Source: Betaproteobacteria bacterium
GTDB lineage: Bacteria > Pseudomonadota > Gammaproteobacteria > Burkholderiales > Usitatibacteraceae
Length of the DNA: 18,325 nucleotides
Reading direction: 5' to 3'
Assembly: GCA_025362705.1 (NCBI GenBank)
Contig: JANYFH010000351.1
Location: 1 to 18,325, forward strand
Shown here in pieces: positions 7,535-14,883 of the stretch. The position numbers were made by a program, and so were the translations under genes. Numbering within the stretch: position 1 is the first letter of the stretch; the number at the start of each line of letters is the position of its first letter. The notes beneath the pieces were generated by a model, which was not told the DNA's origin, made no database searches, and saw only the letters and a program-made list of their open reading frames with translations.

Positions 7535-8821
7535 CTATCGCTGGTAGGGTCGAAGAATCCGTACCGCCTCGGCCTGTGCGTCAGCCATCGCCTGCTGCGG
7601 CGTCTTGCTGCCGGTCAGTGCCGCAACCAATCCCGCATTCAGCACGCGCGTGACGCGCTGATTCTCGTGGGTGGACAACTCCGCTACCGAAAACTGCAAC
7701 TGGTCGCGTGCCACCGTCGCCATTGGAAAGCCTGCAACGTGCTGTTTCATCACCGGTGTATCCCAGGCATTGGCACGCACGGCGATGTAACCGGAATCGA
7801 TGCCCCACTGCGCAGTGCGCGCCGGTGATACCAGCCACTGGACGAATTTGAGCGCAGCCTCGCGTTGTGATGCCGGGCTCTTTTTGAAAACGTAGAGATT
7901 GCCACCGCCGGTCGGCGAACCCTGGCGCTTGCTGGCAGGCAACATGGCCACGCCAAACTCGAACGATGCGTCGTTCTTGATACTGCTGAGATTGCCACTG
8001 GTGGTCCAGATTATTGCGGCTTTTTTGTCGAGAAAATCCCTTGGCGTCGTGCCCCACTCCACCACACCGGACGGATGGGCTTTTTGCACGCGCGCCAGAT
8101 CGACCCAATACTGCAGGGCCTCGACTGCAGCAGGGTGATCGAAACGGGTCTCGGTGCCCGCTGCGTTCATCAACTCAATACCATTGGCGGTGACGAGCCC
8201 CTGGAACAACCAGTACGGAAATCCGGATGAAGGAATTTGCAGGCCCCATTGCACGACATTGCCGGCACTGTCGCGCCGCGTGAGTTTCTTCGCGTAATCG
8301 GCCATTTCCGCCCAGTCTGCGGGCGGGCGGTTCGGATCCAGACCCGCTTCCTTGAATAGCGCCTTGTTCCAATAGAGCAAAATTGTCGAGCGCTGGAACG
8401 GGATGCCCCAGGTCTTGCCGCCTGCGCGGCTATTGGCCATGAGTGCAGGATAAAAACTGTCCAGCCACACTTTCTCCTGATGCATGCTGGCGCTGAGATC
8501 ATCGAACGCGACGATGGCGTCTGCATCTATCAGCGTGAACATGTCCGCCGCGAACAGCACCGCCACGTCTGGAGGCGTGCCGCTCTTGTGCGCGGTTAAT
8601 GCCTTGGCAAGCGCTTCTTTATAGGTGCCGGCATAGATCGGCTTGACCTTGATCGCGGGGTTTTCCCGTTCAAAATCCTCGACCAGCTGGCCAACAAGTT
8701 TGGCGACCGGGCCACCCACTGCGACCGGGTAATAGAAGGAAATCTCTGTGGCGCGGGCACCGGATAATGCAAAAGTGTTGAGTGCGATGACGGCGAGCGC
8801 TGCGATCAGACGGTTGTGCAT
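7535..8821 (-). CDS. Periplasmic solute-binding protein, family 1 (UgpB-like), probable sensor partner
   Basis: A 428-residue protein with a signal peptide (about 24 residues, cleavage after ARA). The mature start EISFYYPVAVGGPVAKLVGQ and the segments DFERENPAIKVKPIYAGTYKEAL, GTPPDVAVLFA and WGIPFQRSTILLYWNKALFKEAGLDP match family 1 extracellular binding proteins, closest in pattern to UgpB (glycerol-3-phosphate). Later GGGNLYVFKKSP and FVQWLVSPARTAQWG also fit. The first residues after cleavage contain no lipobox, so it should be soluble in the periplasm. It lies directly upstream of the CHASE kinase and has no ABC permease or ATPase gene nearby. I therefore infer that it reports its ligand to the kinase instead of feeding a transporter. 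The ligand cannot be deduced. The start at 8821 lacks a clear Shine-Dalgarno. Confidence 0.9.
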   Translation of the reverse strand: MHNRLIAALAVIALNTFALSGARATEISFYYPVAVGGPVAKLVGQLVEDFERENPAIKVKPIYAGTYKEALAKALTAHKSGTPPDVAVLFAADMFTLIDADAIVAFDDLSASMHQEKVWLDSFYPALMANSRAGGKTWGIPFQRSTILLYWNKALFKEAGLDPNRPPADWAEMADYAKKLTRRDSAGNVVQWGLQIPSSGFPYWLFQGLVTANGIELMNAAGTETRFDHPAAVEALQYWVDLARVQKAHPSGVVEWGTTPRDFLDKKAAIIWTTSGNLSSIKNDASFEFGVAMLPASKRQGSPTGGGNLYVFKKSPASQREAALKFVQWLVSPARTAQWGIDSGYIAVRANAWDTPVMKQHVAGFPMATVARDQLQFSVAELSTHENQRVTRVLNAGLVAALTGSKTPQQAMADAQAEAVRILRPYQR

Positions 8822-8920
8822 ATATGGCTGCGATGTCTTTGCGTGGATGATGCCGCCAACTCCGGCCCTTTGCGGATATTATCGCCAATGTTCCCCAATC
8901 TCCACGTGAAAATAAATTTT

Positions 8921-9562
8921 ATGGCCGGATCCACAACCATCGTCATCGCCGAAGACCACGCGCTGGTGCGCGACGGGTTGAAAATGCTGCTCTCCCTGGA
9001 ACCTGGCCTGGAGGTGGTGGGTGAAACCGGCGACGGTGCCGCTGTCGAAGCATTGGTGCGCAAGCTGAAGCCGAGCTTGCTGGTACTCGACCTCGACCTG
9101 CCCGGCAAGAACGGTGTAGAGATTGCCGCTGCCATCAAGGCCGATCCCGACACCATGCTCAAAGTACTAGTACTCACCGGCAACCTGAAACCGGAATCAG
9201 TAGGACGGGCGCTTGCAGCAGGCGCTAACGGCTACGTACTCAAGAGCGAAGATTCAGAGGAACTACTGGTGGCAGTACGCGCAGTTCTGGCCGGACGGGA
9301 ATATGTAAGCAAAAGCATCGCGGGTGCGTTTCGCGCGGATGCTGTGCAAAAAGATTCGGCTGCGCAGGTTACGCCACGGGAAAGAGAAATCCTTTCGCTA
9401 ATCGCACGCGGCTATGCCAACAATGATATCGCTGAGCTCCTGGGTATCAGTGTCCTGACAGTGCGAACGCATCGCCAGAAATTGATGGAAAAACTCGAAC
9501 TGCGCAATGCGGCCGAAATTACGGCCTATGCGGTGAAGCACGGGTTTTATGATCCGTCATAA
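8921..9562 (+). CDS. NarL/FixJ-type response regulator with LuxR HTH
   Basis: A 213-residue two-domain regulator. The receiver domain covers about residues 5-122: acidic E11/D12, phosphoacceptor D57 in VLDLDLPG, T86 and K108. The LuxR-type helix-turn-helix spans about 149-207 (TPREREILSLIARGY, NNDIAELLGISVLTVRTHRQKLMEKL). ATG 8921 was chosen because the receiver starts straight after it; in-frame ATGs at 8888 and 8816 would add residues with no family match, and neither has a good ribosome binding site. It is transcribed away from the binding-protein/kinase operon, with 99 bases between the two starts, which must hold the promoters. It is the likely phosphorylation target of the CHASE kinase and may regulate that divergent operon. 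Confidence 0.93.
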   Translation: MAGSTTIVIAEDHALVRDGLKMLLSLEPGLEVVGETGDGAAVEALVRKLKPSLLVLDLDLPGKNGVEIAAAIKADPDTMLKVLVLTGNLKPESVGRALAAGANGYVLKSEDSEELLVAVRAVLAGREYVSKSIAGAFRADAVQKDSAAQVTPREREILSLIARGYANNDIAELLGISVLTVRTHRQKLMEKLELRNAAEITAYAVKHGFYDPS

Positions 9563-9765
9563 GCGTTTTGTCGCCTTCAGCGACCGAACAGCTTCATCTA
9601 TCGAGTGATTGTGGTGAATTCGTAGTGCCCGTCAAACCGCCCTACTGCAAATGTAGTATTGCCGCCCCTTCCCCCCGGGCATAAGGTACGTCCAAGGCTG
9701 CCAATGTGAAACGAGCAGTCGGGAGCGCACGATTGAATCGACAAGATGGCCGGGAGAACAAACCG

Positions 9766-10431
9766 ATGAATGCTTTGCAGAACAATGTCATCAACTTGCG
9801 GGCGCAGGATCTGCGCGGCAGAGCGCGCCGTCGAGCCGATGCCGGGCTGGAACAGCAGCTGGCAGATACAGCGCGCCAGCTCAAACATGCCACGAACCGA
9901 ATGCTCGAGCAACAACGCGAATTCGAAGCGCTCGCGCTGTCGCTGCAACAACAGGCCGACCGCGATGCGCTGACGGGTCTGTACAACCGCCAAAAATTCG
10001 ATACGCTGTGCGCGGCCGAGATCGCACGCGGCAAACGCTATGAGACGCCGCTGGCACTGATCATGTACGACATCGACCGCTTCAAGAACGTCAATGACAC
10101 CTACGGGCACCTGGTTGGCGATAAGGTACTGATCGAAACTTCGTGCACCGTCGCCGGACGCATGCGCGAATCGGATTCCCTGGCGCGTTGGGGCGGAGAG
10201 GAGTTCATGATCCTCGCCCCACATACCGACCTTGAACATGCACTGCTCCTCGCCGAGCAGGTGCGTGCCGTGGTCGATGACACAACTTTTTCCACTGTGG
10301 GTCGCGTGACTTGCAGCTTCGGTGTGACCGCGCTGTGCGAGCACGACACCGTCGACAAACTCATTTACCGTGCCGATGCGGCGCTCTATCAGGCGAAGCG
10401 CAGCGGCCGCAACCGGGTCGAATTCGCATAA
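9766..10431 (+). CDS. Diguanylate cyclase, GGDEF domain, coiled-coil N-terminus
   Basis: A 221-residue soluble protein. Residues about 24-62 form a probable coiled coil (QQLADTARQLKHATNRM, followed by LALSLQQQ), which could dimerise the enzyme. The GGDEF domain covers about 63-221: DALTGLYNR, YDIDRFKNVNDTYGH, active-site motif GGEEF at 143-147, and DAALYQAKRSGRN near the end. The RxxD inhibitory site (RESD, 134-137) lies five residues before GGEEF, as required for product inhibition by c-di-GMP. It should make c-di-GMP from two GTP. There is no sensor or receiver domain. Start at ATG 9766 because GGGAG lies 9 bases upstream; an in-frame GTG at 9706 is possible but weaker. It is followed by a strong terminator. 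Confidence 0.92.
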   Translation: MNALQNNVINLRAQDLRGRARRRADAGLEQQLADTARQLKHATNRMLEQQREFEALALSLQQQADRDALTGLYNRQKFDTLCAAEIARGKRYETPLALIMYDIDRFKNVNDTYGHLVGDKVLIETSCTVAGRMRESDSLARWGGEEFMILAPHTDLEHALLLAEQVRAVVDDTTFSTVGRVTCSFGVTALCEHDTVDKLIYRADAALYQAKRSGRNRVEFA

Positions 10432-10466
10432 GTTTTTATGCAGCACCTCAGAAGCGCGCAATATTA

Positions 10467-10493
10467 CGGGGCCGAAATGGCCCCGATTTTTTT
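10467..10493 (+). terminator. Rho-independent terminator after the diguanylate cyclase
   Basis: A 7-bp perfect stem (cggggcc / ggccccg) with loop gaaat, followed by one A and seven T residues at 10487-10493. It starts 36 bases after the cyclase stop codon. It separates the cyclase from the convergent LytTR regulator gene that ends at 10537. This is the clearest intrinsic terminator in the window. Confidence 0.9.
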
Positions 10494-10536
10494 GTGACCG
10501 CGCCTTTCCAATGCGCGACGCGATGTGAAATGAAAT

Positions 10537-11304
10537 CTACATATGCTTGAACAAATGATGATAAGCACGCGAAACAACCAGCGGCCTGTCATGGCCCTTA
10601 ACGTTAACACTCATGCGTCCATCGCCTTCGCGGCGTGTCGATGCCACAAAGCGCAGATTGACGACAGTGCCGCGGTGAATCTGCCAGAAATGTTCGGTAT
10701 CGAGTTCACGTATCAATTCTGACAAAGGCTTGGTGATCAGGTGCTCGCCATTGGCGGTTTGCAAGACCGTGTACTTGTCGTCGCTTTGAAAAAACATCAC
10801 TTCATCGACGGCGATTTGATAAGTGGTGTCGCCACGATTGGCGCGTATCCAGCGCAGCGTGTTCGCGCTTTCCGTCCCGCCTTCGCGAACGCGCGACAAC
10901 ATGTTCAGAATTTGCGCGATGTCCGGTGTTGGGGCGCGATCGGCAAGCGCCTTGCACAGCCGTGCCACCGTTTGCGCCAGTCGCGCATCGGCGACTGGCT
11001 TTAACACGTAGTCCACCGCCTCGCTTTCAAACGCATCCACGGCGTATTGATCAAATGCAGTGACAAATACAACGCGGGTTTCGGTTTCAATTCCCTGCGC
11101 GACTTCGATGCCGGTCTGGCCGGGCATCTTGATGTCGAGGAAGGCGATGTCGGGCGAAAGTCTGGCAATCAATTCCGCAGCCTCGTTGCCATTGCCCGCT
11201 TCGCCGACGATGGCCAACTCTGGCCACAGTGAGGCTAATTTTTCGCGAAGATGTTCGCGCAGTAACGGTTCGTCGTCAGCGATGATCGCGGTAAGTGTCG
11301 TCAT
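10537..11304 (-). CDS. LytTR-type response regulator (AlgR/LytR family)
   Basis: A 255-residue regulator. The receiver domain (about 4-120) has acidic D10/D11, phosphoacceptor D57 in FLDIKMPG, T-containing VVFVTAFDQYAVDAFE, and K in DYVLKPV. A linker of about 25 residues leads to a LytTR DNA-binding domain (about 150-252) with DEVMFFQSDDKYTVLQT, FWQIHRGTVVNL and LVVSRAYHHLFKHM. LytTR proteins bind paired direct repeats and often control virulence, biofilm or cell-envelope genes. It overlaps the upstream kinase gene by four bases (ATGA), giving translational coupling and a clear cognate pairing. The regulon cannot be told from this window. It is convergent with the diguanylate cyclase. Confidence 0.95.
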   Translation of the reverse strand: MTTLTAIIADDEPLLREHLREKLASLWPELAIVGEAGNGNEAAELIARLSPDIAFLDIKMPGQTGIEVAQGIETETRVVFVTAFDQYAVDAFESEAVDYVLKPVADARLAQTVARLCKALADRAPTPDIAQILNMLSRVREGGTESANTLRWIRANRGDTTYQIAVDEVMFFQSDDKYTVLQTANGEHLITKPLSELIRELDTEHFWQIHRGTVVNLRFVASTRREGDGRMSVNVKGHDRPLVVSRAYHHLFKHM

Positions 11305-12239
11305 GATTTTTTCCGTGGAAAAATATCGTTGTCAAGCAGCGGTACGGAAATACGGATGCGCGTGCCGGGATTGAGGTCGGCAATATCCAGCGTTGCACGA
11401 CCTTCGTAGAGCACCGCAATCCGCTCACGCAGATTGGATAAGCCCAGCCCGGTGCCTTTGCTATCGGCATTGTCGGAAAAACCGAGGCCGTTGTCTTCCA
11501 CTGTAACGATCATTAGATCGCCTTCCCGCCGCGCATCAATCGCGACGATGCCACCTTCAACCTTGGGTTCCAGTCCGTGCTTGATCGCATTTTCCACCAC
11601 GGGCTGCAACAACATTGGCGCCATCGGCGTCGATTCAAGTTCGGGTGCCAGATTCAGGGTGTATTGCAAACGATCAGCCATGCGAATCTTGATGAGATCG
11701 AGATAGTGTCGCAGCAGCGTGAATTCCTGTTGCACTGTGCCTTCCTGCGCGCGGCTCGCCGAGAGCGACTCGCGCAGGTAGGCGATGAAATTGTCCATCA
11801 TCAGGCTGGCCTTGTCCGGCGCGCGAACGATCAGGCTTTGGATATTGGCGAGTGTGTTGAACAGAAAATGCGGTTCGATCTGCGCTTGCAGCATACGCAT
11901 CTGTGCTTGCACGAGCTGCTTCTCGCCCGATACCACTTTCAGGTTTTCGCGCGCCATGAGTTCTTCGACCTTCCTCTCCTCCCACTCGTTGCCGAAGAAT
12001 GAGCGGCCGGCAAATACCGACAGTCCGTGAACAGTCAGGCCGATTCCCCAGCCAATCGTCGGCCAGTACGCCCATATTTTTCCGCCTATGGCGAGATTGA
12101 GAATCCACAGAAGCGGAATGATGATCGCGTACATCGACGCGGATATGTAAAAGGCGCGAATCTCCTTGGCCTGCTTGCGAGCGCGGCGCAAGGCCTGCTG
12201 GTGCAGCGAATCCGCATGGGCTGCAATAGTCTGGTTCAT
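11301..12239 (-). CDS. LytS-type sensor histidine kinase with N-terminal 2TM domain
   Basis: A 312-residue membrane kinase. Residues about 27-98 form a 2TM domain: helix YAIIIPLLWILNLAIGG, then WPTIGWGIGLTVHGLSVF, and the end FFGNEWEERKVEELM. The His_kinase domain (PF06580 type) follows with H124 in IEPHFLFNTLANIQSL. The ATPase domain has N217 in PVVENAIKHG, the DNGLGF motif, and GTGLGLSNLRERI. There is no periplasmic sensor domain, so any signal must be sensed in the membrane or through a partner. The stand-alone 2TM protein encoded just upstream (four-base ATGA overlap) is nearly a copy of its N-terminal module and is the obvious candidate. It is coupled to the LytTR regulator downstream by another ATGA overlap. 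Confidence 0.94.
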   Translation of the reverse strand: MNQTIAAHADSLHQQALRRARKQAKEIRAFYISASMYAIIIPLLWILNLAIGGKIWAYWPTIGWGIGLTVHGLSVFAGRSFFGNEWEERKVEELMARENLKVVSGEKQLVQAQMRMLQAQIEPHFLFNTLANIQSLIVRAPDKASLMMDNFIAYLRESLSASRAQEGTVQQEFTLLRHYLDLIKIRMADRLQYTLNLAPELESTPMAPMLLQPVVENAIKHGLEPKVEGGIVAIDARREGDLMIVTVEDNGLGFSDNADSKGTGLGLSNLRERIAVLYEGRATLDIADLNPGTRIRISVPLLDNDIFPRKKS

Positions 12240-12556
12240 CGCCCGTCACGCTCCATCAGTTCTTTCACTTTCCGGTCTTCCCATTCCTCCGAAAAGAATC
12301 CCCACACCGGCAGCGCCGTGATGCCGTGCGTAAGCAAGCCAATGCCCCAGCCTAGTGTCGGCCAGATCGCCCACCACGAATACCATCTGACCGGCATCAT
12401 GCCGTCATTGATTGTGGCGGCATTCAAAATCCACAACAGGCCAATGATGATCACATACGCCATCAGATGCCGATAAAATTCGGCGATGCGATGCACGCGC
12501 CGCCGGATGGTGATCTCGCGTTGCGGTGTGCCGGGAGGGTAGTCGTCGTTGGCCAT
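12236..12556 (-). CDS. Stand-alone 2TM domain protein, first gene of LytTR operon
   Basis: A 106-residue protein consisting of the 2TM domain (PF13239 type) alone. A basic N-terminal stretch (REITIRRRVHRI) is followed by helix HLMAYVIIIGLLWILNAA, then WAIWPTLGWGIGLLTHGITALP and the ending FFSEEWEDRKVKELMERDGR. The segments LLWILN, WPTLGWGIGL, TVHG/LTHG and EEW(E)xRKVxEL align with residues about 40-95 of the kinase encoded downstream, so the two modules are paralogous. Start at 12556 keeps the family domain; an in-frame ATG at 12622 would add 22 residues. No Shine-Dalgarno is visible before either. It overlaps the kinase gene by four bases. A role as membrane partner or modulator of the kinase is inferred. 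Confidence 0.85.
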   Translation of the reverse strand: MANDDYPPGTPQREITIRRRVHRIAEFYRHLMAYVIIIGLLWILNAATINDGMMPVRWYSWWAIWPTLGWGIGLLTHGITALPVWGFFSEEWEDRKVKELMERDGR

Positions 12557-12788
12557 GGAGGGTTTCGTATAGTTTGAATGAAGGGCGCAGTTTGCAATGG
12601 CACGACCGTCACGCCAAATCATATCCGACAGGCCGCCGTTGTTTACTCGCCAGATGCTGTTTTGGCGCGCGAACCGTGCTCGGCGAGTTCCATCATTTCA
12701 CTGCAAATCGAGTGCATTGCTGAAGTACGGGGTGAGCGAGTGTAGGATTTGCATCGTAAAGTTCTACTCAACCTGCGAAACCAAGACC

Positions 12789-13184
12789 ATGAAGATTGAA
12801 CGCATCGACCATTTCGTCCTTACTGTCGCCAGCATCGAGGTGGCTTGCGAATTCTATTCGCGCGTACTCGGCATGCAGGTGGTGCGTTTCGAATCGATGG
12901 GTACCGCACGTGTGGCGCTGGCCTTCGGTACGCAGAAAATCAACCTGCATCAGGCCGACGCGATTCCCGATCCGAATGTATTGAAACCGACGCCCGGCTC
13001 TGCAGATTTCTGTCTGATCACGGAAACGCCGGTGGACAAAGTAATGGCGCATCTGCAGCGGGAAGGAGTTGGTCTGATACTTGGGCCGGTAGTGCGGACT
13101 GGGGCGATGGGAAAGATGATTTCCGTGTATGTGCGTGATCCGGATCTGAACCTTGTGGAGATTGCGAACTATACCGCGGCATAG
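12789..13184 (+). CDS. VOC family protein, GLOD5-like
   Basis: A 131-residue protein with the vicinal-oxygen-chelate fold. It opens with RIDHFVLTVASIEVACEFYSRVLGM, continues with ALAFGTQKINLHQ, then PGSADFCLITETPVDKVMAHL, GPVVRTGAMGKMISVYVRDPDLNLVEIANY. These segments are close to the glyoxalase domain-containing protein 5 subgroup, including the typical NLHQ and GPVxRTGAxG motifs. Candidate metal ligands are His in RIDHFV, His in NLHQ and Glu in LVEIANY. The substrate is unknown; glyoxalase I, fosfomycin-resistance and dioxygenase activities all occur in this superfamily. ATG 12789 is where homology starts; upstream sequence in the same frame is not like the family. It is divergent from the 2TM operon, with 232 non-coding bases between them. 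Confidence 0.92.
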   Translation: MKIERIDHFVLTVASIEVACEFYSRVLGMQVVRFESMGTARVALAFGTQKINLHQADAIPDPNVLKPTPGSADFCLITETPVDKVMAHLQREGVGLILGPVVRTGAMGKMISVYVRDPDLNLVEIANYTAA

Positions 13185-13230
13185 CAAACTCAAGCACTGG
13201 CGGGCATCTTCAGCCATTTTCAGCCTGAAA

Positions 13231-13254
13231 CCAGCACCAGTGCTGGACTTTTAC
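13231..13254 (+). terminator. Possible weak terminator after the VOC gene
   Basis: ccagcaccagtgctgg forms a 6-bp stem with a 4-base loop (13231-13246). It is followed by acttttac, which is T-rich but not a continuous T-run. It lies 47 bases after the VOC stop codon and upstream of the ParA gene. Function as a terminator is only plausible; it could equally be a palindromic operator. Confidence 0.35.
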
Positions 13255-13376
13255 TGTTTTGGCGTGAAGTTTCCCTGCCAGGCTGCCCCGCTGGTGTAAT
13301 CGCTCCCCCTCTTGTCGCAACGCCACGGCATATATCTGTTAGCGTATGAACTCATCGACCTCGCAGTGACATCATC

Positions 13377-13985
13377 ATGAACACCATCCTCATCGCCAAT
13401 CCCAAAGGCGGCGCCGGTAAAACGACCCTCAGCACCAATCTTGCGGGCAACCTGGCGCGACGTGGCGAAAATGTTTTTCTGTGGGATCTAGATCGGCAAA
13501 AATCGGCGCTGCACTGGCTCTCGCTGCGGCCCGCATCGTTGCCGCGCATCCAGCGGCTTGACAGCAACAAGCAAAAATCGGGCGACGGTGTGCTGGTGCT
13601 CGATTCGCCAGCCGGGCTGCACGGCGGCAAGCTGGGCGACTTGTTGAAACTCGTCGATAAAGTGATCGTGCCTATCGTGCCATCGAGTTTTGACCTAGCC
13701 GCGACGCAGGTTTTTCTCTATGAGTTACTGAACGAAAAAGCGGTAAGGAAAGGCAAAGCGTTTGTCGCCATCGTCGGCATGCGCGTCGATGCGCGCACGC
13801 GGGCTGCCGAAAAACTCGATGAATTTCTCGCGCCCATCGACCTTCCTGTGTTGACGCATCTGCGCGATACGCAGAACTATGTGAACGCCGCGTTTGAAGG
13901 CAAGTCGATTTTCGATCTCGCACCGTCGCTGGTGGCGCAGGACGTGGCACAGTGGCAGCCGATTGAAACATGGCTGGCACAGTAG
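13377..13985 (+). CDS. Orphan ParA-family ATPase
   Basis: A 202-residue P-loop ATPase. The deviant Walker A motif KGGAGKTT is at 10-17, with both the signature lysine (K10) and catalytic lysine (K15). DLDRQKSALHWL at about 38 is the usual A'-region, and VLVLDSPAGLHG at about 74 is the Walker B region. At 202 residues it is at the short end for the family and lacks an N-terminal DNA-binding domain. There is no ParB gene or parS-like repeat in the window, so it is more likely a cargo-positioning or regulatory ParA/MipZ-type protein than a chromosome partitioning system. The next gene is convergent, only 13 bases away. No Shine-Dalgarno is obvious before the ATG. Confidence 0.9.
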   Translation: MNTILIANPKGGAGKTTLSTNLAGNLARRGENVFLWDLDRQKSALHWLSLRPASLPRIQRLDSNKQKSGDGVLVLDSPAGLHGGKLGDLLKLVDKVIVPIVPSSFDLAATQVFLYELLNEKAVRKGKAFVAIVGMRVDARTRAAEKLDEFLAPIDLPVLTHLRDTQNYVNAAFEGKSIFDLAPSLVAQDVAQWQPIETWLAQ

Positions 13986-13998
13986 TCAACAAAAAACT

Positions 13999-14472
13999 TC
14001 ACCGCAGGTTGGCGTTTCCCTGCACATTGCGGCGCATCTCAATGCGCACATTGGTAAGCTTGATTTGGTTGGGCTTGACCGGTACGACGGTCAACTCATA
14101 GACGCCAGCCTCGACAATTTTTGCGGTCAACATGTTTTGCAGCGCATACGGTGTACCGACTTGTCCGTCAGCGGTGCCGGAATAATTGATGTTGAATTTA
14201 CTCGCCGCCACTTCATGCCCGTTGAAGGAGAGTGTCGCGAGATAAGTATTCCATTTGCCCGCATCGGCAGCATTGATCGCCTGTTCCGCGCGCAAGTTGA
14301 CAGCGACTGGTGACATCTGCGGCGTGAGCGACAATTTTACCGGTCCGTAGCCGCCGTTTGCGGACTCGCTGATTGCCTCGGAATAAACCTTTTCGCCGGT
14401 GGCAACGCCGTCACAGCCGACAAAAATTGCGGCCAGCAGCAAACACCCTGCAATGGAAATACGGTGTGACAT
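13999..14472 (-). CDS. Small predicted lipoprotein of unknown function
   Basis: A 157-residue protein. It starts at ATG 14472, where AGGAG is 8 bases upstream. The first 20 residues form a lipoprotein signal (SHRISIAGCLLLAAIFVGC) with the acylated cysteine at 20. Residue 21 is Asp, which in enteric bacteria marks retention in the inner membrane; whether the rule holds here is uncertain. The mature part reads as a beta-rich domain (KLSLTPQMSPVAVNLRAE, KFNINYSGTADG, VYELTVVPVKP, TNVRIEMRRN). No family was recognised. It follows the 98-aa protein gene by 28 bases in the same direction, so they probably form an operon and act together. Confidence 0.8.
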   Translation of the reverse strand: MSHRISIAGCLLLAAIFVGCDGVATGEKVYSEAISESANGGYGPVKLSLTPQMSPVAVNLRAEQAINAADAGKWNTYLATLSFNGHEVAASKFNINYSGTADGQVGTPYALQNMLTAKIVEAGVYELTVVPVKPNQIKLTNVRIEMRRNVQGNANLR

Positions 14473-14500
14473 TTTGCGAACTCCTAAAGCAGTCTGTCGG

Positions 14501-14797
14501 TCAAGCCAGCAAATCAACTTTCGCCTGAAAGCCGATTGGATTTTTCGCCTCACTCTGGTCGATGATCGCGACCACCAGCGATGATGGAATGCGGATACTC
14601 CAGATATGGCCGGGGTCGGTAAGCTGTGTCAATCGCAAGTGCAGGAATGGCTCTGCCGCAACCACGGTTGAACAAAACGCGCATAGCAGCGGTACTGCCG
14701 ATGTCGATGACACGGTCTGCAAATAGCCTTCCAACAACTGGTGATAGGCGTCATCCATGTTCGAATTGAAGACTACGCAAAAAGAGCCATCACTCAT
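14501..14797 (-). CDS. Unknown 98-aa protein, upstream partner of the lipoprotein
   Basis: A 98-residue protein, MSDGSFCVVFNSNMDDAYHQ at the start and IPSSLVVAIIDQSEAKNPIG near the end. Start at 14797 because GGAG lies 6 bases before it; ATG 14809 would add four residues. There is a hydrophobic, cysteine-containing stretch around SAVPLLCAFCSTVVAAEPFL (about residues 36-55), but it is not a signal peptide, being far from the N-terminus. No family is recognised. The coding case rests on the ribosome binding site, the clean spacing to the lipoprotein gene (28 bases), and the shared direction with SDR and lipoprotein genes. Confidence 0.65.
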   Translation of the reverse strand: MSDGSFCVVFNSNMDDAYHQLLEGYLQTVSSTSAVPLLCAFCSTVVAAEPFLHLRLTQLTDPGHIWSIRIPSSLVVAIIDQSEAKNPIGFQAKVDLLA

Positions 14798-14883
14798 TGA
14801 ATTCTCCATTGTTAAAATCCGGCAGATGCCAAACCGGGCCTTCCAGAAAATACATCTTGCACCTCAATCAGGTGATGATGCGC

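Noticed and set aside
9570..9584. Hairpin gtcgc-cttca-gcgac after the NarL-type regulator
   Set aside because: The stem has only 5 bp and no T-run follows on either strand in the needed place.
9598..10461. 287-aa minus-strand open frame
   Set aside because: It is the antisense shadow of the diguanylate cyclase, which has all catalytic motifs.
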